This document shows, piece after piece, positions 43,053 through 51,119 of a stretch of DNA of 64,000 nt. Source of the DNA: CALBZH01 sp964538515 (GTDB lineage Bacteria > Desulfobacterota > Syntrophobacteria > Syntrophobacterales > Syntrophobacteraceae); NCBI GenBank assembly GCA_964538515.1, contig CAZIEW010000002.1, positions 62,001 to 126,000 of the forward strand, written 5' to 3'. Below the pieces are notes generated by a model. It was not told the origin of the DNA. It ran no database searches and saw nothing but the letters and a program-made list of their open reading frames with translations. Position numbers and translations under genes: made by a program. Each line of letters starts with the position of its first letter. Within the stretch, counting starts at the first letter, position 1.

Positions 43053-44954
43053 CTAGAGGGTCTTGATAATCCTCACCTTCGCCTTTTCCCTCTCGGCCGT
43101 CAGCCATGCCTGCCAGAGGTTGTTCTCTTTTTGCTGCAGGATCCGTTTTGCGATTGTGGGACTCTCCTTCTCGAAGTCCGCATCAGGAGGCTCCCTTGAA
43201 AGAAGCTGGACGGCTACATAGCGATTGCTGAGCTCCTGAACCGGCGAATCGGGAAACGGGTGGTCCGGCTGAAGCTGGAGCACTGCATTGAGGCCATCTC
43301 CCCTAAACCTGAGATCCTTATCCGGCTGCCGTCTCGAAAAGGGGCCCGTCTGCTTCAGCTCGACTCCGGCTGACTTGGCAGCCTGTTCAAGACTGCCGCT
43401 CTTCTTGGCTTCATCCAAGAGCTCGGTCGCTTTCGCTTGCGCCAACACGCGCGCCTCTTCTGCCTTGTAGCCTTTTTCCACCGAGTCCTTTACGGTTTCA
43501 AAGGGCTTGGGCTCCGGCGGCTGAATAGCCAGCACTTGAAAGACGGCGTAGCCGGATCCCACATCCATCACATCGCTCACTTCCTTATCCTGCAGCATGA
43601 AGAGCTTACCCATTACGGTCTGGGGAGCACCTTCGAGGCCAGGGAGCTTGTCCGTCTGAGCAAATCCGGCTCCCTCGGGAACGGTGACCGTGAGATTGAG
43701 AGCTTTTGCGGCTTTGTCGAGGTCTCTGTGGGCGAAGGCCATGTCCCCCAAAGCGCGGGCTTTGTCGAGCGCGATCTCGCGTCCCTTCTCGTCCTGGATC
43801 GCAGCGACGATTTCGGATTTCACTTCCTCCAACGGCTTGGTCCTCTCGGGTCGGACCTCTTCCACCTTAATGATGTGGAAGCCGAACTGGGTGCGCACCA
43901 AATCGCTAATTTCGCCCGGCTTCAGCGCAAAGGCCGCCTCGGAAAACGGAGGAACCATTTTCTCCTTGCCAAACCAGCCTAGATCCCCTCCCTGTTTGGC
44001 GGAGCCGCTGTCTTTCGAATACTTGGTGGCAAGCTGCCCGAAATCGGCCCCTTTGCGGGCCTCGGCCAAGACCTTCTCCGCTTCGGCCTTCACCTTGGCC
44101 ACTTCCGCTTCGGGTGCATCTTCTTTCACCTCGAACAGAATGTGGCGCGCCTTGACTTCGGCTTCCTGATGGTACTTCTCCAGGTTGTCTTCATAGTATT
44201 GTTTGACTTGCTCATCCGTCACCGCAACGCTCTTCCCGAAATCCGCGAACTTCAGCAGCACGTACGCGAGCTTACGCTTCTCGGGCTCCTTGTAGTCGTC
44301 CAGGTGATTCTGATAATAGGCCATGAGCCTGTCGGAATCGACCTTCACCTGCGGCTCGTAGGATTTTGGATCGAAGAGCACGTACGCGAGCTTCACCCGT
44401 CCGAAGGTGGAGTCGAAATCACCGCGAATCTCATCATCCGTCACGGAGGCTCTACGCTTTACGAACGATTCGACCTTCTGGACACTGATCTCGTCCGCGA
44501 TCTGGTGCTCGAACATTTCCGGAGTCAGCCGATTCTGCTGCAGCAACGCTGTATACCGTCTCTGGTCGAATTTGCCATCCTGAACGAAAACTGGAAACTC
44601 CAGGATCCGCTGCTGGATCTCCTTTTCCGATGCCCCGAACCCGAGCTGCTCGGCAGCCTTGCGCAGGACGTATCGCTCCACCAGTATATCCAGGGCCTGC
44701 TTCTTGAGGTTCAGGCTCTTCATCATTTCATCGGAGAACGCCCCCCCCAGCTGCCGTCGATACATCTCCAGCAGGTTCGAGTAGGCACGGTCGTACTCCC
44801 CGACACTGATGTAGGAATCATCCACAACGGCAACCTTATTTTCCTCCTTCATCTTGTATGAGTACCCGCCCCAGAAGATGAACACGATCACGATGAGGAA
44901 AAACGCTACTTTGATCAGCCATGATGTCGCGTGTTTTCTAAAAAGACCCAGCAT
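43053..44954 (-). CDS. ppiD: PpiD/SurA-like periplasmic peptidyl-prolyl isomerase
   Basis: A 633-residue membrane-anchored folding factor. A basic N-terminus precedes one transmembrane helix (WLIKVAFFLIVIVFIFWGGY), after which the SurA_N-type chaperone region starts. A PPIC (parvulin) domain sits near residues 265-360 (KARHILFEVKEDAPEAEVAK, QGGDLGWFGKEKMVPPFSEA, FALKPGEISDLVRTQFGFHI). The C-terminal half contains a second, degenerate isomerase-like region. It assists outer-membrane and secreted protein folding. It is minus-strand and downstream of the GTPase cassette, separated by about 96 bases. Confidence 0.93.
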   Translation of the reverse strand: MLGLFRKHATSWLIKVAFFLIVIVFIFWGGYSYKMKEENKVAVVDDSYISVGEYDRAYSNLLEMYRRQLGGAFSDEMMKSLNLKKQALDILVERYVLRKAAEQLGFGASEKEIQQRILEFPVFVQDGKFDQRRYTALLQQNRLTPEMFEHQIADEISVQKVESFVKRRASVTDDEIRGDFDSTFGRVKLAYVLFDPKSYEPQVKVDSDRLMAYYQNHLDDYKEPEKRKLAYVLLKFADFGKSVAVTDEQVKQYYEDNLEKYHQEAEVKARHILFEVKEDAPEAEVAKVKAEAEKVLAEARKGADFGQLATKYSKDSGSAKQGGDLGWFGKEKMVPPFSEAAFALKPGEISDLVRTQFGFHIIKVEEVRPERTKPLEEVKSEIVAAIQDEKGREIALDKARALGDMAFAHRDLDKAAKALNLTVTVPEGAGFAQTDKLPGLEGAPQTVMGKLFMLQDKEVSDVMDVGSGYAVFQVLAIQPPEPKPFETVKDSVEKGYKAEEARVLAQAKATELLDEAKKSGSLEQAAKSAGVELKQTGPFSRRQPDKDLRFRGDGLNAVLQLQPDHPFPDSPVQELSNRYVAVQLLSREPPDADFEKESPTIAKRILQQKENNLWQAWLTAEREKAKVRIIKTL

Positions 44955-45050
44955 GGGAGCAGAAGCCTCCTTCCGGCATGTTGTCAGCCACGTCTAAACA
45001 GCCCGAAGCTCATTTCACAGGGGCTGTGGTCCGAACATTTCACGTCAAGC

Positions 45051-45260
45051 TCACGGACTCTCCAGCGGCAGGGTCTGCCGCCGTCCGATCAGAATATAGA
45101 GGATGGCACCGATGCACGGGAGGGTTGATACGGTGAAGAACCAAAGCACCTTCTTTTTCGGCGTTGGGAACGAACGTTTGGGGATGTCTAGGATCGCCCA
45201 AAATGTTGGCACCAGTGGAATCGCCAGCACCGCTATGACTATCAGAATCTTGATCGGCAT
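45051..45260 (-). CDS. PLDc_N-like small membrane protein
   Basis: A 69-residue protein with two transmembrane helices: IKILIVIAVLAIPLVPTFWA and KVLWFFTVSTLPCIGAILYI. The DIPKR turn between them and the end YILIGRR match the N-terminal domain of cardiolipin synthases (PLDc_N), found here without the enzyme. It starts 3 bases after the stop of GTPase B, so it is translationally coupled to it. It is the last gene of the four-gene membrane cassette. Confidence 0.8.
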   Translation of the reverse strand: MPIKILIVIAVLAIPLVPTFWAILDIPKRSFPTPKKKVLWFFTVSTLPCIGAILYILIGRRQTLPLESP

Positions 45261-45263
45261 CGC

Positions 45264-47000
45264 TTAATCGTTTCTCCCTGCTCCCCTCAGCCCTTCGATC
45301 TGCTCCACAGCCGCTCCCCTGCCGGCAGCAACCCTTCGGCACGAGGACAAAAGCTCATCCAGTTCGCTTTCCCAAACCCTCACCAAGGCTTGCTCGAGAG
45401 TCTCTATAAACCGTTGCGTACGGTGCTGCAACCATTTCTTATGACGAAGAAAAAATCGCCATCCGAGAAAAAGCTGAAGCATGATCAGGCTTCCTAAGGC
45501 CGCAGCGCCCGTTGCCCGAAAAAGCCCCAAGAGCAGATCGACACCCAACGTCACAAGACTGGACACGCTCGGGCTCTGCACCACCGCGCTGAGCAGCTCG
45601 CCTCGAGCCAGGGAAGCCACGAACAGACCATACAGACTGCCATGGACGATGCGCTGGAAGAGCCGAAATCCACGCCGCCGCTTGACGAGCATCGCCACTA
45701 CAAGCACGTCCGTCGTTTCCTCCAAGCCTCGCGCCAGTCGCGCCCATCGATCCTCGATGCCGATATCACTCCGAATTTCGTCGATCAGCGTCTGAGGCAG
45801 CCCGGCCTGCAGCAGTCGTTGTGTCAGGCGATCCGCGAACCGATCCAACTCGCGGCGGAGTCCGGCCAGCGGCGCGATCGGCTCGGGGCAGGCAGCCGCT
45901 TCCACCTTCACGGGATACCCCTCTCCGCTTGAGCCCCCAAACCGACGAGCCAACGTTGCCATCAGCAGGGCGGGGCCCGCCAAGGTCTGCCCGGGATCAC
46001 TCCGCTGGCCGGCCAACTGCTCCAGGGGGAGCCCCAAAACCCATCTCCGAACCGCACGCTGCCCCACTTGCATCCAATCGGCCCGGTCCCGCTCGACATC
46101 TTGCACGAAGCGATCCAGAACATCCACCAGACTCCTGATTCGCAGAATCTCAGCATCCAATTGTCGAAGCAGGGAACGCTTCTCGACATCCAGGTTGGCG
46201 GACTTGATGGCGGCAATCTCTTTAACCTCCCGACGCTGAAACAGGAAGTCTCGAAATAAGGGAAACTGATTCCACTGCGCAGCAGCCTTCTTTTCCAGGA
46301 TCTGCTCCGCGGAGACGCAATAGATCACCGGAGAGTCGATTCCATGGCTTATCAGGTGCTGCGCAAACACACCGCTCACCCGCGCCAACCGATCGTAGCC
46401 TTCGCTCGGCGGAACGGATTCGAAGAGCAGATCGGCCTTGTTCAGCACGAAAACGAAATTCCCCTGCGATTTGGGTACCTCTTGAAGCAAAGCGTATAAG
46501 CTGCCGTCTGCGTATTTTTCCGGAGTCACGACCCAGACAAGGACATCGAGGTTGCCCATGAAATCGAGGACATGGCGGCGGTGCGACGGGACGATGCTGT
46601 CGAAATCGGGGAGATCACACAGGACAATCTGCGCGATGGCCTCCGCACCATGGGTGATCTCGTGAAGCAGATCGACGCGGTCGGCGATAACCGCTGGAAG
46701 CACGCTTGACACGTGTCGATACAGGAGAGCCCGGTCCGTATGCGGGCGTCTGTGGCTGGATGAGGCAACCGGATGCCCCGCCAGCGCATTCGTCAGGCTG
46801 GATTTCCCCACGCCGGTCCCGCCCACGAGCCCCACCAGCAAGTTTCCAGACACCTCGGACTCAGCCTTCTCGAGGATTTCATCAACCCCTAAGGTGAGTG
46901 CGCGGTTGAGCTCCGGATCATGCGCCAGAAGCGTGCCGTCCTCCAGGACGCGTCGAATTTGCTTGAGCTCAGCCCGCAGCTCCTGAATGTGCTCGCTCAT
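45264..47000 (-). CDS. Membrane-associated GTPase B (dynamin-like or YcjX/Era-type, unnamed)
   Basis: About 578 residues. The GTPase domain has P-loop GGTGVGKS (residues 60-67), a G3 motif DLPDFDS at 129-135 (Asp in place of the usual Gly), a shared EKYAD element at 161-165 and NKAD (G4) at 187-190. The middle is long alpha-helical. A hydrophobic region near residues 440-530 (LYGLFVASLARGELLS through ALGSLIMLQLFLGWRFFL) should insert in the membrane, and a charged helix ends the chain. This layout recalls dynamin-like membrane remodellers, but I know no named family. ATG 47000 was preferred to GTG 47006. It is 54 bases after GTPase A and is probably co-transcribed. Confidence 0.85.
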   Translation of the reverse strand: MSEHIQELRAELKQIRRVLEDGTLLAHDPELNRALTLGVDEILEKAESEVSGNLLVGLVGGTGVGKSSLTNALAGHPVASSSHRRPHTDRALLYRHVSSVLPAVIADRVDLLHEITHGAEAIAQIVLCDLPDFDSIVPSHRRHVLDFMGNLDVLVWVVTPEKYADGSLYALLQEVPKSQGNFVFVLNKADLLFESVPPSEGYDRLARVSGVFAQHLISHGIDSPVIYCVSAEQILEKKAAAQWNQFPLFRDFLFQRREVKEIAAIKSANLDVEKRSLLRQLDAEILRIRSLVDVLDRFVQDVERDRADWMQVGQRAVRRWVLGLPLEQLAGQRSDPGQTLAGPALLMATLARRFGGSSGEGYPVKVEAAACPEPIAPLAGLRRELDRFADRLTQRLLQAGLPQTLIDEIRSDIGIEDRWARLARGLEETTDVLVVAMLVKRRRGFRLFQRIVHGSLYGLFVASLARGELLSAVVQSPSVSSLVTLGVDLLLGLFRATGAAALGSLIMLQLFLGWRFFLRHKKWLQHRTQRFIETLEQALVRVWESELDELLSSCRRVAAGRGAAVEQIEGLRGAGRND

Positions 47001-47054
47001 TGTCACCTAATGCGTGTCGGCTCGGAAGGCACGTACCGGCATAGGCACAGCAGC

Positions 47055-48797
47055 TCACTGCGCACGTGCATCCCGGCCCATCGATCGCAATTGCGTTAGA
47101 ACGGATTCCTGAGGCAAGAGCGATTCCAGGCAATCCACGTAACGGTCCCTTTGCTTTCGCAGCACTGCAAGCAATCCCTCACGGTAGCGCTCGCCAAGCT
47201 CTCTGCCAATGCGCTGGAGCTCATGATACACAAAAAGCTCGACCGCACCCCGGGTCACGAACGGCGCAATCGCGGAATCCAAGACTGCCTCAAGAACCGT
47301 GATGCCGCCACCGATGGCGGTCTCAAGGGCCAGAATCAGGCCTCCCCACAAAATCGACGTGGAATAGATCCCCCATTCCTTGCTTCTGGGAATCCCGCGG
47401 GCAAGCTCGTCAAACGTCGCTTCAAGCCACCCCGCCAGCCGCTCCTGCTCTTCCCAGACGATCTCCTTCACGGCATCCCGTGTGAGGGCCAGCCCCGGTT
47501 CGCGAAGCCTTTGATAGAGCGGCGCCGTCTCCGTCCGGGGGGAAAGCTTCTCCAGCACGGACCGATTGAAGCCATCCACCGTGGCTTGTATGGGACCGAG
47601 GTCGATTCTCTCTCGGATGCGGCGAAGCGACTCCCGGTGTGATTCGCTCTTCGACTCGCCCACGAGGCCCAATGCACGAAGCGGAGCCCGAACCGCCTGC
47701 GCCAGGGCGCGTCTCGGACCGCCGAGCAGGTCGTAACGACTGTAAAGCTTCCGAATCTCCCGCTGGATGGCCTCGCGATGCTCCTCGGTGAGGTGCCGTT
47801 CCTGCTGGTCCAAAAGCGTGCGACACGAGGACCTGAAGAAGACCTCCAGATGCTCCAGCCACTGTTTGCCAGCAGCCTCCTCGGCACCCAGGAGCTCCAC
47901 CAAACGGCGCGTTTCCTCCTCCAGCTCGCGATTGGCGCGCGACAGCTCGTGGTGCAGCAGCTCCTGGACCCCCGACGGATCCAGATCCTCGAGGAGCTGA
48001 GCAAGCATCGCCCGAAATGATGGATTCCCCGGCAGACTATCCAGGGGCTTCCCCACAGCGAAGGGAAGAATCCAAAAGCGATGCGCGGCGAGCGTCACCC
48101 CCTGCTGAGCAAACGATGCGTGCACATCCTCGTTTTGAAGCAGTGCTCCGGACTTGTTCACGACCACCGTGCACCGCTTGCCTTCCGCCAGGATTCGTTT
48201 CAGAAATTGAAACGGGATGTCGTCCGCATACTTCTCCTCGCTGGTGACAAAAAGGACCAAATCAGCCAGCAGGTAAAGGTCTTCCACGATTAAACGGTTT
48301 CGGATTTCGAGGCTGTCCACGTCAGGAGTATCGACCAGCACGATCTTCGCAAGGCGGTCTTCCGTATGGTGCACGTAGGACAGCTGTCCGGGATTCCCCT
48401 GTAACGGCAGCCGATCGGTTGCGTCGGGACTCGCTTGGCGAAGCTGGACTTCGGGGAACGGAAATCCCTCCCCAAGTGCACAGTCTCGATGGGCGAAAGC
48501 GATCGGCCCCTGGGTCTTGGGGCGCTCCACCCCCGTGTCACTCAAGGCTCTGCCGCACAAGACGTTGAACAGCGTCGACTTCCCGGTTCCCGTTCCTCCG
48601 ACGAAAAGCACCCAAGCGCAGTCTCGAGCCTGCTTGTAGGCTCGAACGCCCCATTTCTTAGGCAGGACGGCACTCAACCGGACGATCTCATCGAGCGCCT
48701 GCGACAACCCGGGACAGCGTATGTCGTCCCAAAACCTCTCAGACGCCCGGTGCTTGGGTGAGCCCGTCCTCGGCGGCCGTGAAGAGAGCTCTGTCAC
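47055..48797 (-). CDS. Membrane-associated GTPase A (paralogue of GTPase B)
   Basis: A 580-residue paralogue of the next gene. It has P-loop GGTGTGKST (67-75), G3 DTPDVDS (156-162), EKYAD (188-192) and a G4 that reads NKSG (214-217) instead of NKxD, so guanine specificity may be weakened. Helical regions follow. A C-terminal hydrophobic stretch (ILWGGLILALETAIGGGI onward, about 490-540) should be a membrane hairpin. The start is GTG 48797 (AGAAGG 8 bases upstream), overlapping the DUF4126 gene by 59 bases. The two GTPases probably work as a heteromer; this is inference. Confidence 0.85.
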   Translation of the reverse strand: MTELSSRPPRTGSPKHRASERFWDDIRCPGLSQALDEIVRLSAVLPKKWGVRAYKQARDCAWVLFVGGTGTGKSTLFNVLCGRALSDTGVERPKTQGPIAFAHRDCALGEGFPFPEVQLRQASPDATDRLPLQGNPGQLSYVHHTEDRLAKIVLVDTPDVDSLEIRNRLIVEDLYLLADLVLFVTSEEKYADDIPFQFLKRILAEGKRCTVVVNKSGALLQNEDVHASFAQQGVTLAAHRFWILPFAVGKPLDSLPGNPSFRAMLAQLLEDLDPSGVQELLHHELSRANRELEEETRRLVELLGAEEAAGKQWLEHLEVFFRSSCRTLLDQQERHLTEEHREAIQREIRKLYSRYDLLGGPRRALAQAVRAPLRALGLVGESKSESHRESLRRIRERIDLGPIQATVDGFNRSVLEKLSPRTETAPLYQRLREPGLALTRDAVKEIVWEEQERLAGWLEATFDELARGIPRSKEWGIYSTSILWGGLILALETAIGGGITVLEAVLDSAIAPFVTRGAVELFVYHELQRIGRELGERYREGLLAVLRKQRDRYVDCLESLLPQESVLTQLRSMGRDARAQ

Positions 48798-49770
48798 GAG
48801 TGTCGCCTTCTCCTTTCAAGTCCTGCGGAAGGGTCTTGGCGAGGGGTTGGTAGATCTGGAAAATCCAGTCTCCGCGCACCGTGCGCAAGAGCCACTTGCT
48901 GAGCAGCATTCCTGGGTAGGCTTTGTGCGATTCGAGATCCTCGAGGGGCAGCCTCAGGGATTGCCTGCGAAACCAATGACGATGAAGGATGAGGATCGCC
49001 TTGGTGGTGATCATCACCTGCAGCGCTGTCGACCGGCGGGCTCCCGGCAGCCGCACGGCAAAAGCCGGCCCGGTCCATAAGAGCTTTTCTCCCGGCTCCC
49101 GTTGCTGCTCAAAATAGGCATCCAACTGAAACGGAACCGAGCGTGCCATGGTCCAGGCAGTCTCTTTCCAGAGGTAGCATTTGATCTTGTAAAAAATGGC
49201 CGAAAACAACATCCGCACCGTTCGGAGAATCATGGGCATGAGAAAAGCGAGGAGCCCCAACAGCAGCACCGTGATAACCAGGCTGATGCGCGGATGAGCG
49301 AGGCTCATGTAGGCAAGCCCGAAGGCCCCCACGTCCTCGGCCAGACTGACCAGGATGTTTGAGAACGGCTCGGGACTCGTGTTGATGATCAGGCGAACTC
49401 CCGCTTTCGACACGTGGGCCGCGGAAGCCATGCTCGCCCCCACCATGAAGGCGATCACCTCAAGAGCCGGCGACGCCTCACCCACTTGAATCAGGGCCAG
49501 CATGGCCCCACCCAAGGGCCGGATCAGGGTGTGCAAGAGATCCCACAGCGTGTCCAGCCCGGGGATCTTGTCAACAAGAAATTCAAGGATATAGAGAAGG
49601 ACCGCGACAAAGATGACGGCGTCGTGCCCGAGGACACCGAATTCAGGAGGGAGTCCCGCGATCAAGTGATACTTGCTGCAGAAGCCCACCACCGCAACGG
49701 TGGCATACAGATTGATACCTGATATGAACGACAGGCCCAAGACCATGCCGAGCTTCGCGATGACGTCCAT
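48739..49770 (-). CDS. DUF4126 membrane protein with C-terminal PH-like domain
   Basis: About 343 residues. Residues 1-205 form a DUF4126 membrane domain: LGLSFISGINLYATVAVVGF, then FLVDKIPGLDTLWDLLHTLI, a Gly/Ala-rich helix and TSPEPFSNILVSLAEDVGAF. The C-terminal 130 residues are soluble and resemble bacterial PH-like domains (GEKLLWTGPAFAV, MITTKAILILHRHWFRRQSL, RTVRGDWIFQI). Such domains bind proteins or lipids at membranes. It is the first gene of the cassette, and its 3' end overlaps GTPase A by 59 bases. ATG 49770 was chosen over GTG 49773. The PH-like assignment is by eye. Confidence 0.8.
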   Translation of the reverse strand: MDVIAKLGMVLGLSFISGINLYATVAVVGFCSKYHLIAGLPPEFGVLGHDAVIFVAVLLYILEFLVDKIPGLDTLWDLLHTLIRPLGGAMLALIQVGEASPALEVIAFMVGASMASAAHVSKAGVRLIINTSPEPFSNILVSLAEDVGAFGLAYMSLAHPRISLVITVLLLGLLAFLMPMILRTVRMLFSAIFYKIKCYLWKETAWTMARSVPFQLDAYFEQQREPGEKLLWTGPAFAVRLPGARRSTALQVMITTKAILILHRHWFRRQSLRLPLEDLESHKAYPGMLLSKWLLRTVRGDWIFQIYQPLAKTLPQDLKGEGDTRDRALFTAAEDGLTQAPGV

Positions 49771-49858
49771 CACTCCCGCCCATGTTCAGGATTGTCGTTT
49801 CGCCCCCTTCCGGAAAGGAAGCGGTTTCCCATCCGTTCCCGCAGAGAAGCCCACGCAC

Positions 49859-50434
49859 CTAAGCCCGGATCTTCTTGAGCAGCCAGGCCATGTTCTGCCC
49901 CAAAACCTGCATCGTCTTGATCCCTTCCTCGTCTTTTTCCACGTCCCCCTTCTCGAGCCCGATTCCCATGTTCCAGTAAATGGAGCCGGGAACGATCATC
50001 TGGCTGATCAAAAAGAAATGGTTGATCGTATCGAATACGTGTGTCGATCCCGCACGGCGCACCGCCACCACGGCGGCACCAACCTTGCGCCTGAACATGT
50101 CACCGTTACCGCGAGCAACGAAGCCCGAACGGTCGATCAACGCTTTCATTTCCGTGCTCACGTCCGTAAAGTAAGTGGGGGAGCCGAGAAGGATGCCATC
50201 GGCTTCCGTCATCTTCTCAAGGCAGCGATTGAGCACGTCATTGTCGACCGCGCACTTTCCGTCTTTGTTCTTCCAGCATTGCCCGCAGGCCAGACAACCG
50301 TGTATCTTGCTCCCCGCAAGCTGGATCAGCTCCGTTGAGATCCCTTCCTGCTCCAGCTCCTTTAGCACATACCCGAGCAAGATTGCCGTGTTACCGTCTT
50401 TTCGAGCACTTCCGTTGATGGCCACCACTTTCAT
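49859..50434 (-). CDS. Iron-sulfur flavoprotein / NADPH-dependent FMN reductase family
   Basis: A 191-residue flavodoxin-like protein. The FMN loop is AINGSARKDGNTAILLGYVL, and the four Cys of the iron-sulfur flavoprotein family lie at CLACGQCWKNKDGKC, able to hold a [4Fe-4S] cluster. GSPTYFTDVSTEMKALIDR is the second flavin loop. These proteins are electron carriers in anaerobes. ATG 50434 has GGAGAG upstream; a long upstream extension of the frame was rejected. It is next to the DUF4126 gene on the same strand but about 90 bases away. Confidence 0.92.
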   Translation of the reverse strand: MKVVAINGSARKDGNTAILLGYVLKELEQEGISTELIQLAGSKIHGCLACGQCWKNKDGKCAVDNDVLNRCLEKMTEADGILLGSPTYFTDVSTEMKALIDRSGFVARGNGDMFRRKVGAAVVAVRRAGSTHVFDTINHFFLISQMIVPGSIYWNMGIGLEKGDVEKDEEGIKTMQVLGQNMAWLLKKIRA

Positions 50435-50658
50435 GCGTATCTCTCCATAATCGTTGGACTGGTCGAGCGGCTCCGGATAACACCCTGCATCATAGCAACA
50501 AAGCCAAGCGCTCATAAAGGATTTTTCCCAGTCGACGGTCGATTGCCCTGTGCCCGTCGCCTGTCTAAGTATATGATCAGAGTGATGGAGAGCCACCCGG
50601 ACGGTGACGGCGCTTGAGATCTTCCAAAGTCCCTTGAATGAGAGAAGTGGAGCTCGAT

Positions 50659-51039
50659 ATGGCCCATTACACGATGATCGAAGAAGGCTTTTACCCCATC
50701 GAAGCGGCATACCTTTTTACCGAGGACAACCACGCGGTAAGCCTGGAAGAGGGGATGATCGAGGTATACGTCAATGGCGACAGCGAACGGCGTCTAAGAG
50801 GCCACGGACGCGCTTACAACCGACTCATCGTCGACCTCCTCGAGGACCATGACGGCATGAACTTGCTTCTCGACCTCGGCGATTCGTTTCAATATGTGTT
50901 GGACGCTCCGTTGATTCGCGCTGGCAAGTCGCTGGACGCAATGGGAGTCATTCATTTTGCCGCCGAGAGCCCGATTCGCAAGATTGACAGACATTCTTTT
51001 GAAGCGCTCAAGTCCAACCTGCACGTGCTTGGCGCGTGA
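50659..51039 (+). CDS. Conserved-looking protein of unknown function
   Basis: About 126 residues, acidic, mixed alpha/beta: MAHYTMIEEGFYPIEAAYLF, then GRAYNRLIVDLLEDHDGMNL, a hydrophobic beta strand (LLLDLGDSFQYVL) and VIHFAAESPIRKIDRHSFEA. No known motif or signal peptide is seen. The ATG at 50659 has GTGGAGC 6 bases upstream; the ATG at 50638 would add seven residues. It is flanked by the divergent flavoprotein and a convergent regulator. Confidence 0.6.
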   Translation: MAHYTMIEEGFYPIEAAYLFTEDNHAVSLEEGMIEVYVNGDSERRLRGHGRAYNRLIVDLLEDHDGMNLLLDLGDSFQYVLDAPLIRAGKSLDAMGVIHFAAESPIRKIDRHSFEALKSNLHVLGA

Positions 51040-51119
51040 CCAAGAACGTTGAGCGCATCTGATGCTCGGCAGATGAGAGGAAAAGGGGCTCACAACGACC
51101 ATGACGCGCAAGATGGCCA

